From NCBI GenBank assembly GCA_030698575.1, contig JAUYMQ010000124.1, positions 1 through 5,033 of the forward strand: a stretch of 5,033 nt of DNA, in the 5' to 3' direction. A program made the position numbers and the translations under genes. Below are positions 1 through 5,033 of this stretch, piece after piece (positions within the stretch are counted from its first letter, which is position 1; each line of letters starts with the position of its first letter). Below the pieces are notes generated by a model, which did no database searches, was not told the origin of the DNA, and saw only the letters and a list, made by a program, of their open reading frames with translations. The stretch is from Deltaproteobacteria bacterium. Lineage in GTDB: Bacteria > JAUYMQ01.

Positions 1-228
1 GTCGTCATCGTGCTTCTGGCCAATCGAATCCACCCCATCGCCAGGAAATCCCGCTTCGCGTTCCGCCCGCGCGCACACGACATCGTGATGGAAGGGCTCG
101 GTTTCCCGCCGCCCCCGCGTGAGAAGCGGCCACAGGCCGGCGAGGCGGACGCCGGGCCGCAGGGGGGCGAGGCCGTGGCCGCCGCCCCGGACAACGGCGC
201 CGGTCCCTCCGGCGACTCCCGCCCGTGA
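1..228 (+). CDS. C-terminal end of a serine hydrolase (beta-lactamase family), partial at 5' end
   Basis: The open frame runs in from the window edge and gives 75 visible residues before TGA at 226-228. It starts VVIVLLANRIHP and continues to a basic stretch ending RPRAHDIVMEGL. This resembles the last beta-strand and closing helix of class C beta-lactamase-like serine hydrolases (EstB, AmpC-like and D,D-carboxypeptidase-like proteins), where a '(V/L)xLTNRxHP' strand precedes the end helix. The catalytic SxxK and YxN motifs would lie upstream and are not visible, so the enzyme class rests on this tail only. About 40 residues after the helix are rich in Pro, Gly, Ala and Glu and look like a disordered tail. 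The stop overlaps the GTG start of mpl by 4 bases, suggesting co-translation and a role in cell-wall turnover. The assignment is by recalled family pattern; substrate unknown. Confidence 0.62.
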   Translation, partial: VVIVLLANRIHPIARKSRFAFRPRAHDIVMEGLGFPPPPREKRPQAGEADAGPQGGEAVAAAPDNGAGPSGDSRP

Positions 229-1694
229 GCTTTCCCCCGTCCCGGACAGAAACGCCCGAAGAACACACGAAACGGCTTGCCGTGGTGCCGCGCGATCCGC
301 GGAGCGTGCACCTCATCGCCGTCGCCGGCACGGGCATGGGGGCGCTGGCTTGCATGCTCGCCGCCTCGGGGCGGGCGGTGACGGGGTCCGACCAGGCCGT
401 TTATCCCCCCATGAGCAACCAGCTCGAGCGCGCAGGTATTCGCATCATGGAAGGGTACCGGCTCGAGAACCTCTCGCACCGCCCCGATCTCGTCGTCGTG
501 GGGAACGCCATGAGCCGGGGGAACCCCGAGATCGAGGCGTTGCTCGAGAGCGGCATTCCGTACGTGAGCATGCCCGAGGCGCTTCGCCTCTATTTCTTCG
601 CCGGGAAGCACCCCGTCGTGGTGGCGGGCACGCACGGGAAGACCACGACCACCTCTCTGGCTGCATCGGTGCTTGCGCACGCGGGACGGGATCCGTCGCT
701 TCTGGTGGGCGGCATCGCGCGCGATTTCGACGGGGGTTTCCGGCTGGGGATGGGCGAGGCCTTCGTCCTCGAAGGCGATGAATACGACACGGCGTTCTTC
801 GACAAGGAGCCGAAGTTCCTGCACTACGCGCCACGCACCGCAATCCTCACCAGCGTCGAGTTCGATCATGCGGACATCTACCGCGATCTCGACCATGTCC
901 GCGAAGCCTTCCGGCGCTTCGTGGCGACCATCCCCGAGGCCGGTCTCCTGGCCGTCTGCGCCGACGATCCGGAAGCGCGGGCCATTGCGCAGGGGGCGAG
1001 CTGCAGGGTTCTTCCATATGGACTTTCAGAGGGTTCCGCGCTGCGCGGAAAGGTGCGCGAGATTGGTCCGGTGCTAACGCGCTTCGAAGCCGAGCGCGAG
1101 GGCACCCCTCTTGGCGAGTTCGCCATCCCGTTGCCCGGCGCTCACAACGTGCGCAATGCGCTGGGCGTCCTGGCGGCGTGCCTCGAACTGGGGCTCGGTG
1201 TGAATGAGATTCGCGCGGGCCTTGCGCGCTTCGGTGGCGTTGCCCGCCGCCAGGAGGTGCGCGGAGAGGCGGGCGGCGTGCTGGTGATCGACGACTTCGC
1301 CCACCACCCGACCGCGATACGCGAGACCGTTGCCGCCATCCGGGCTCGCTATCCCGCTCGCCGCCTCTGGGCGCTGTTCGAGCCGCGGTCGAACACGAGC
1401 CGGCGGAACGTTCACCAGAAGGAGTACGTGGATGCGCTCGAAGGGGCCGACGTGACCATCATCGCGGGCGTGGAGAATCCCGGGAAGATTCCGGATGCGG
1501 AACGCCTCAGCCCCGACCGGATAGCAGCGGACCTCCGGGATCGCGGGCGCGACGCGCACTACATCGGGCAGGTGGAGGAGATCGTGGCTTACGCATCAGA
1601 GAATGCGCGGAAGGGCGATGTGCTCCTCGTCATGTCGAACGGCGGCTTCGGCGGCATTCACCAGAAGCTGCTCGCCGCCCTGGGGTACTGGTAG
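225..1694 (+). CDS. mpl: UDP-N-acetylmuramate:L-alanyl-gamma-D-glutamyl-meso-diaminopimelate ligase (Mpl)
   Basis: Cytoplasmic Mur-family ligase that attaches recovered murein tripeptide to UDP-MurNAc using ATP, returning it to peptidoglycan synthesis. The 489-residue product is complete. The N-terminal nucleotide-sugar fold has GTGMGALA at 35-42 and TGSD at 53-56. The central ATPase domain has the P-loop GTHGKTTT at 135-142, EGDEYDTAFFDK at 183-194 and TSVEFDHADIY at 209-219. HNVRNALG lies at 307-314. The C-terminal domain has DDFAHHPTAI at 356-365, FEPRSNT at 385-391 and NGGFGG at 472-477. The EGDEYDTAFFDK and FEPRSNT motifs separate Mpl from MurC. The family is usually about 450-460 residues; the excess is mostly about 27 residues before the first strand. 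The start is GTG at 225, overlapping the upstream stop (GTGA) with no clear Shine-Dalgarno, which suggests translational coupling. A later GTG (residue 20 or 21) is possible. Confidence 0.95.
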   Translation: MSFPPSRTETPEEHTKRLAVVPRDPRSVHLIAVAGTGMGALACMLAASGRAVTGSDQAVYPPMSNQLERAGIRIMEGYRLENLSHRPDLVVVGNAMSRGNPEIEALLESGIPYVSMPEALRLYFFAGKHPVVVAGTHGKTTTTSLAASVLAHAGRDPSLLVGGIARDFDGGFRLGMGEAFVLEGDEYDTAFFDKEPKFLHYAPRTAILTSVEFDHADIYRDLDHVREAFRRFVATIPEAGLLAVCADDPEARAIAQGASCRVLPYGLSEGSALRGKVREIGPVLTRFEAEREGTPLGEFAIPLPGAHNVRNALGVLAACLELGLGVNEIRAGLARFGGVARRQEVRGEAGGVLVIDDFAHHPTAIRETVAAIRARYPARRLWALFEPRSNTSRRNVHQKEYVDALEGADVTIIAGVENPGKIPDAERLSPDRIAADLRDRGRDAHYIGQVEEIVAYASENARKGDVLLVMSNGGFGGIHQKLLAALGYW

Positions 1695-1707
1695 AAAGAA
1701 TGGTGAA

Positions 1708-1729
1708 CGTCCCCGATCAGTAGGGGGCG
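1708..1729 (+). terminator. Weak candidate hairpin between converging mpl and thiD
   Basis: CGTCCCC at 1708-1714 can pair with GGGGGCG at 1723-1729 around an 8-base loop, giving a 7-bp stem with one G-U pair in the + strand transcript. It starts 13 bases after the mpl stop and overlaps the last codons of thiD. No T-run follows on the + strand. In the - strand RNA the wobble becomes an A-C mismatch, so the stem suits mpl mRNA better. It could be a 3' stabiliser or chance pairing in GC-rich DNA. Confidence 0.2.
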
Positions 1730-2499
1730 CTGTAATCGAGTGTCCGCCTGCCCTTGCCGCGCTGCTCGCTCCGGGCGATGGCTTCCTGAAGATAGGCATG
1801 CGCCCGGCCCACGGCCTCGGGCACGGCTTGGCCCAGCGCGAGTCCCGCGGCGATGGCCGATGACAGCGCGCAGCCGGTGCCGTGAATCTCTCCCTCGAAG
1901 CGCTTTCCCCTGAATTCCCACCGACCCCCCCCGCCGAGCAGCAGATCGACCGGCTCTCCCACGAGGTGCCCCCCCTTCACCAGCGCCCAGGGTGCGCCCT
2001 GGGCGAGGATCCGGCGCCCAGCGGTTTCCGCCGCATCGAGCGTCGTGGGGGCGTCGGTTTCGGTCAGGATGGCGGCCTCGGAGAGATTGGGCGTGACCAG
2101 CGTCGTCATGGGGAGCAATTCGAAGCGGAGCATGTCCCATGCGCGCCGTTCGAGGAGATATGCGCCGCTCGAGGACTGCAGGACAGGATCGAGCACCGTG
2201 GGGATCGGGCCGTAGCGGTGCAGGAAGCGGCAGACCGAGCGCAGGATTTCATCGGTCGCGAGAGCCCCGATCTTCACGGCATCGGGCGGAGCATCCTCGA
2301 AGCACGCGAGCAGCTGCTTTTCGAAGATGGACGGGAAGACCGCGTGCACTCGCCGGACGCCGCGGCTGTCCTGCTCGATGAGGGCCGTGGGCACGGCCAT
2401 GGCGTGCACACCGCAATGGGCCAGCACCTGGAGATCGGCCTGGACGCCGGCCCCTCCCGTCGGATCCGTGCCCGCGATCGAGAGAACCGCCCTTCGCAT
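1717..2499 (-). CDS. thiD: Hydroxymethylpyrimidine/phosphomethylpyrimidine kinase (ThiD)
   Basis: Cytoplasmic ribokinase-fold enzyme that phosphorylates 4-amino-5-hydroxymethyl-2-methylpyrimidine twice to the diphosphate used by ThiE. The product is 260 residues, normal for the family. Visible motifs are AGTDPTGGAG at 9-18 (substrate loop), TALIEQDSRGV at 38-48, LDPV at 103-106, TPNLSEA at 136-142, VKGGH at 174-178 and HGTGC at 206-210, with the anion-hole and catalytic-cysteine region typical of ThiD. The start chosen is ATG at 2499: AAGGCGGTGA lies five bases upstream, one mismatch from the ideal ribosome-binding sequence. A GTG at 2508 would lie inside that site and add only three residues. 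The position matching Met80 of the E. coli enzyme is Ala79 here, while Gln43 matches Gln44. It is the last gene of the minus-strand cluster, 31 bases after the lipoprotein stop. Confidence 0.94.
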   Translation of the reverse strand: MRRAVLSIAGTDPTGGAGVQADLQVLAHCGVHAMAVPTALIEQDSRGVRRVHAVFPSIFEKQLLACFEDAPPDAVKIGALATDEILRSVCRFLHRYGPIPTVLDPVLQSSSGAYLLERRAWDMLRFELLPMTTLVTPNLSEAAILTETDAPTTLDAAETAGRRILAQGAPWALVKGGHLVGEPVDLLLGGGGRWEFRGKRFEGEIHGTGCALSSAIAAGLALGQAVPEAVGRAHAYLQEAIARSEQRGKGRRTLDYSAPY

Positions 2500-2504
2500 C
2501 AGCT

Positions 2505-2514
2505 TCACCGCCTT
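2505..2514 (-). promoter_or_regulatory. Ribosome-binding site deciding the thiD start
   Basis: On the minus strand this reads AAGGCGGTGA, one mismatch from AAGGAGGTGA, with five bases to ATG at 2499. This spacing favours the ATG over the GTG at 2508, which lies within the site itself. Confidence 0.6.
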
Positions 2515-2530
2515 CCGATGCCCGCGCCCG

Positions 2531-3247
2531 TCAAAACAGCTTCAGGTAACGCCAGCGGCGCTTCTTCTTCGATACCGGTTTACCGTCGAAATCATAGACG
2601 GCGGCGAGCGGCGGCTCCGGGCGAGTTACCCTGATTCGATCGCCGTCGATGATCTCCGTTTTTCCGCCGAGGAGCCGGGCCTCCGTGTCCTGGACGACGC
2701 TCCGGAAGACCCTCGTATCCTCGGGCGAGGCGCCGCGGACGCGGCCGAGATCCACGAGCAGGAGGACTTCGTAGGAGTCCACGTCGGCGTCCGGCTCCGG
2801 CATGGCGTAGCGGTGCTGCAGGCAGGCCAGCCACCGGTCGTCGGCGGAGAAGCTCTCCCCGTAACCACGTATGCCGAGGAGGGGCCGTCCGGAGGCGGCG
2901 TCGAGAAGGATGAGTTTCGAACCGCCGAGCGACTCCCCGAAGGACAACACGAGATAGCGGCCGCCCTTCGAGAGCGAGACGCTCCGCACCAGGTCGGGCA
3001 TCGCGAGCAATTCGGGCTGCTCGCCCACCTCGCCCAGCCGCTGGAGCGCGCGCGTGAGCTGCGGAGTGTCGTTCGCCTGAAAAGCCGCCAGGGCCGCGCG
3101 TGCCTCGGCGTGGACGGCGATGAAACCCGTGTCCCGCTTCTTGTTGTCGTCGCCGCGGCACCCGGCGGCCACCGCTCCGAGAAGAATCAGGACGAGCGCC
3201 CAGCCCATGCCGTCGCGCACCATCGTTCTGCGGATCGCCATCGTCAT
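2531..3247 (-). CDS. Uncharacterised lipoprotein with propeller-like repeats
   Basis: I do not recognise this 238-residue protein. Residues 1-30 look like a lipoprotein signal: basic N-region (MTMAIRRTMVRDGMGW), a hydrophobic stretch ALVLILLGAVA, then AAGC with Cys30 as the lipidation site. Residue +2 is Arg, so no inner-membrane retention Asp is present and outer-membrane placement is likely. Residues 43-75 are Ala-rich and probably helical. Two segments, SKGGRYLVLS (93-102) leading to KLILLDAASGR, and SADDRWLACL (134-143) leading to EVLLLVDLGR, resemble the 'FSPDGRYLA...IWxLD' pattern of WD40/PD40 blades. The last 13 residues are strongly basic (SKKKRRW at 226-232). The start is ATG at 3247, with GAAAGG six bases upstream. 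The frame stays open further upstream, but that part overlaps thiE and looks non-coding. The gene lies 40 bases after thiE and 31 before thiD. No link to thiamine is visible in the protein. Confidence 0.8.
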   Translation of the reverse strand: MTMAIRRTMVRDGMGWALVLILLGAVAAGCRGDDNKKRDTGFIAVHAEARAALAAFQANDTPQLTRALQRLGEVGEQPELLAMPDLVRSVSLSKGGRYLVLSFGESLGGSKLILLDAASGRPLLGIRGYGESFSADDRWLACLQHRYAMPEPDADVDSYEVLLLVDLGRVRGASPEDTRVFRSVVQDTEARLLGGKTEIIDGDRIRVTRPEPPLAAVYDFDGKPVSKKKRRWRYLKLF

Positions 3248-3253
3248 GATCAA

Positions 3254-3259
3254 CCTTTC
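3254..3259 (-). promoter_or_regulatory. Ribosome-binding site of the lipoprotein gene
   Basis: Minus-strand GAAAGG lies six bases before ATG at 3247. It supports this start over the in-frame ATG at 3271, which has no comparable site, and places the signal peptide correctly. Confidence 0.5.
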
Positions 3260-3287
3260 ATTCACTTGCATTCGCCCGGTGTCGGCT

Positions 3288-3926
3288 TCAAACCGGGGTC
3301 GAGAAGATACCCACGAGCGCCCGCGCTGCGGCGGACATGTCAGGCGCTGCCGCAACCGCCGAGATGACGGCAACGCCCGCGGCGCCGGCGCGGCGGGCCG
3401 CGCGCGCGCCCTCGAGATCGATCCCCCCGATGGCGATGACCGGGATCGAGAGCGTCCGGCAGACCTCTGCGAGAACCTCGAGTCCCCGCGGCGGGAGCGG
3501 GTTGGCCTTGGAGCCGGTCTGGAAAATCGGACCGAAGCCCACGTAGGCGGCGCCGGCCTGCTCGGCCCGGCGGGCCTCGCCAATATCATGGGTCGAGATG
3601 CCGCAGGTGAGTCTGGCTCCGGACGCTTCGATCGCTTTCCGGGCGTCCGCAGCGGGCAGATCGTCCTGCCCCAGGTGAACGGCGTCCGCGCCGGCGGCCA
3701 GGGCGACATCAAACCGGTCGTTCACCACGAGGCGCCCGTCCTGGCAACTCCTCACCGCCGTGGCGACGGAAATCGCGGCCTCGAGCAGGTCACGCGAGGC
3801 CGCCCCCTTGGCGCGAACCTGGATGATACGAACCCCGCCTGCCAGCGCCGCGTTCGCGATATCGAGAGGGGAACGCGACGGCGAGGCACCCATGTCTGCG
3901 ATCACGTGCACGCCCGACCAGGTCAT
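3288..3926 (-). CDS. thiE: Thiamine phosphate synthase (ThiE)
   Basis: TIM-barrel cytoplasmic enzyme that joins hydroxymethylpyrimidine diphosphate to hydroxyethylthiazole phosphate, giving thiamine phosphate. The product is 212 residues, close to the 211 of E. coli. The usual signature blocks are all present in order: QVRAK at 36-40 (usually QLRxK), VVNDRFDVALAAGADAVHLG at 67-86 followed by QDD, CGISTHD at 108-114, YVGFGPIFQTGSKAN at 128-142, and IAIGGI at 164-169, followed by GVAVISAV at 184-191. The start chosen is ATG at 3926, ten bases after the stop of the ZIP gene. A TTG at 3956 is in frame but would overlap that gene and extend past the first strand. The ribosome-binding site is poor: the nearest GGAG is 13 bases upstream, inside the end of the ZIP gene, so translation probably depends on coupling. 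Its pathway partner thiD lies downstream beyond the lipoprotein gene. Confidence 0.94.
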   Translation of the reverse strand: MTWSGVHVIADMGASPSRSPLDIANAALAGGVRIIQVRAKGAASRDLLEAAISVATAVRSCQDGRLVVNDRFDVALAAGADAVHLGQDDLPAADARKAIEASGARLTCGISTHDIGEARRAEQAGAAYVGFGPIFQTGSKANPLPPRGLEVLAEVCRTLSIPVIAIGGIDLEGARAARRAGAAGVAVISAVAAAPDMSAAARALVGIFSTPV

Positions 3927-3936
3927 GGGATTCAGG

Positions 3937-4701
3937 CTACTCCGCGAGAAGCACAAGCGCCATCATGCCCAGCCCGCCGAGGAACGCCGCCAGGTTGCGA
4001 TTCCGGTTACCGAGGTGCTTGTGCACCTCCGGCAGGAGATCGGAGAGCGCGATGTGCAGGAACGTGCCGACCGAGATCGCCGTGGCGATGCCGATGGCCG
4101 TCGTATTCAGCAGCCTGAGGGACGAGAGCGTGATGGCCGCGCCGAGCGGCGTCATGAGGGCGAAAATGACGTTCAGAAGAACGATTCGCCGGGGCTCGCG
4201 CTTCTCCTCCTTCAGGATGCTGGCCAGGGCCAGCGCCGAAGGGCCCTTGTGGGCGAAGATGGCAAAAAAAACGATCGTCCCGAAGGCGCGGTGGGGCGTT
4301 GCGGCTTCCCCCGTCGAAAGCAGCACCGCAGAGCCGAGCGCCACGCCGTCCATGAGCGCGTGAACGGAGAGCCCGACGAACGCGGCCCATCCCAGAGCGC
4401 CGAATTCATGCACGTCGCAACCGCGCGCCTCACAGATGTGAACGGCGATGTACTTCTCGACAATGTAGAGACCGACGAAGCCGGCAAGAATGAATATTCC
4501 CGTGCTTTCGCCGATGAGATTGAATGCCTGGGGCGCCATGTGGAGAAAAGCCGCGCCAAGGAGCACGCCGGCCGCGAAGCCCAAAAGTAGGCGGAACTGG
4601 GCGTCGGTCCAGTTTCGCAGGAGCGGAATGGCGCTGCCGACGAGCGTCGCGGCGACGATCAACAAGCTGTAGATGCCAAGATCAATGGCGGCACTCGACA
4701 C
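3937..4701 (-). CDS. ZIP-family divalent metal transporter
   Basis: Inner-membrane protein of 254 residues with about eight predicted membrane segments, near 8-28, 37-58, 67-86, 104-129, 139-163, 173-193, 201-223 and 235-253. ZIP carriers move zinc, iron or other divalent metals into the cytoplasm. Family marks are GAAFLHMAPQA at 49-59 in segment 2, GLSVHALMDGVALG at 110-123 in segment 4 (the HxxxDG metal site) and FAHKGPSALAL at 149-159 in segment 5, where many ZIPs have HExPHE. GTFLHIALSDLLPE at 212-225 is typical of segment 7. The loop at 87-98 holds His88, Cys90, Cys95 and His98. The metal cannot be told from sequence. The start is GTG at 4701, with GGAGG six bases upstream. It follows the regulator gene by 34 bases and precedes thiE by 10, so it is probably cotranscribed with both. 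Confidence 0.9.
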   Translation of the reverse strand: MSSAAIDLGIYSLLIVAATLVGSAIPLLRNWTDAQFRLLLGFAAGVLLGAAFLHMAPQAFNLIGESTGIFILAGFVGLYIVEKYIAVHICEARGCDVHEFGALGWAAFVGLSVHALMDGVALGSAVLLSTGEAATPHRAFGTIVFFAIFAHKGPSALALASILKEEKREPRRIVLLNVIFALMTPLGAAITLSSLRLLNTTAIGIATAISVGTFLHIALSDLLPEVHKHLGNRNRNLAAFLGGLGMMALVLLAE

Positions 4702-4707
4702 GTCCTG

Positions 4708-4712
4708 CCTCC
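4708..4712 (-). promoter_or_regulatory. Ribosome-binding site of the ZIP gene
   Basis: Minus-strand GGAGG lies six bases before the GTG at 4701. It is the best Shine-Dalgarno in the window and fixes the GTG start. Confidence 0.65.
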
Positions 4713-4735
4713 GGGGGTTGCCAGCTCGCTCTTTC

Positions 4736-5033
4736 CTACTTCTTCAGCTCGATTCCGAGTTCGATGATCCTCTTTCTCAACGTGTTGCGGTTGATGCCGA
4801 GCATAGCGGCCGCGCGGACCTGATTTCCGCCGGTCTTGTCGAGGACCAGCTCGAGAAGCGGTTTTTCGACCTGGCCCAGGAACGTCTGATGGAGCTTCCC
4901 CCGGTGATCGAGATCGATCCTTTCGAGGACGTCGGTGATGCGGGCGCGAATCAGTTCGTCGAAGCCCAGATCGCTCTGTAGCACGGCGGGGCCCGAAGGC
5001 GAGAGGACGGAGGATATGTCGGCGGGCAGAAGC
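4736..5033 (-). CDS. C-terminal end of NtrC-type sigma-54-dependent regulator (Fis-type HTH), partial at 5' end
   Basis: The frame is open to the window edge and gives 98 visible residues before TAG. The last 45 or so form a Fis-type DNA-binding domain: VEKPLLELVLDKTGGNQVRA leads into AAMLGINRNTLRKRI, a helix-turn-helix that matches the C-termini of NtrC-like activators closely and Fis itself fairly well. The first visible residues, LLPADI, match the 'DLP' linker that follows the AAA+ ATPase domain in this regulator family, and a variable linker comes next. A stand-alone Fis-like protein from GTG at 4984 (82 residues) is the alternative, but that codon has no ribosome-binding site and the frame continues upstream. 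The receiver and ATPase domains, if present, lie outside the window, so the signal sensed is unknown; NtrC or NtrX would be the first guesses. The gene ends 34 bases before the ZIP start. Confidence 0.75.
   Translation of the reverse strand, partial: LLPADISSVLSPSGPAVLQSDLGFDELIRARITDVLERIDLDHRGKLHQTFLGQVEKPLLELVLDKTGGNQVRAAAMLGINRNTLRKRIIELGIELKK

Noticed and set aside
1882-2634. Plus-strand open frame (250 codons) opposite thiD.
   Set aside because: It mirrors thiD codons, lacks a ribosome-binding site and shows no domain; ThiD motifs on the other strand are unambiguous.
2327-3367. Long + strand open frame (346 codons) opposite the lipoprotein and thiD.
   Set aside because: It is antisense to well-supported genes, has Arg/Pro-rich composition and no recognisable motif. 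Such frames are expected in GC-rich DNA.
3248-3712. In-frame upstream extension of the lipoprotein to a 393-residue protein.
   Set aside because: The added part lies in another frame of thiE, is Pro/Arg/Ser-rich without family features, and would bury the signal peptide and its ribosome-binding site.
3760-4590. Plus-strand open frame (276 codons) opposite the ZIP gene and thiE.
   Set aside because: It is highly charged, low-complexity sequence typical of the complement of membrane-protein codons, and the ZIP motifs on the minus strand explain the region.
4702-4735. Possible sigma-54 promoter (TGGCA...GCA pattern) before the ZIP gene.
   Set aside because: The GG and GC elements are 12 rather than 10 bases apart and the second element overlaps the ribosome-binding site, so it does not fit the -24/-12 consensus.
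4736-4984. Stand-alone 82-residue Fis nucleoid protein starting at GTG 4984.
   Set aside because: There is no ribosome-binding site, the frame is open upstream to the edge, and LLPADI matches the linker after the AAA+ domain of NtrC-type regulators. It is kept only as the alternative.

Overview
The window is GC-rich bacterial chromosome (third codon positions mostly G or C) and almost fully coding. A Gram-negative host is likely. Mpl, a peptidoglycan-recycling ligase, is found almost only in bacteria that recover murein peptides; there is also a lipoprotein with an outer-membrane-type sorting signal and the end of an NtrC-type or Fis-type regulator. This would suit a proteobacterium, perhaps a delta-proteobacterial or related lineage, but sequence reading alone cannot fix the taxon.

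Left part, + strand (1-1694): the C-terminal end of a beta-lactamase-fold serine hydrolase overlaps by 4 bases (GTGA) with a complete mpl gene. Both families can act on cell-wall material, so this looks like a murein-recycling transcription unit that starts before the window.

Right part, - strand (5033 down to 1717), read in transcription order: the C-terminal Fis-type helix-turn-helix end of a probable sigma-54-dependent regulator (cut by the window edge), a ZIP-family metal transporter, thiE, a small uncharacterised lipoprotein, and thiD. The gaps are 34, 10, 40 and 31 bases (using the starts chosen here), so these genes probably form one operon. ThiD makes hydroxymethylpyrimidine diphosphate and ThiE joins it to the thiazole phosphate to give thiamine phosphate, so the two are consecutive in one pathway although the lipoprotein gene separates them. 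I saw no TPP riboswitch.

The two units converge, with only 22 bases between the stops of mpl and thiD. A 7-bp stem sits at that junction. There are no RNA genes, mobile elements, CRISPR arrays or long repeats that I can see, and no intergenic stretch over 50 bases. I did not find a clearly new biological system. The least explained elements are the lipoprotein inside the thiamine cluster and the ZIP-thi gene association.
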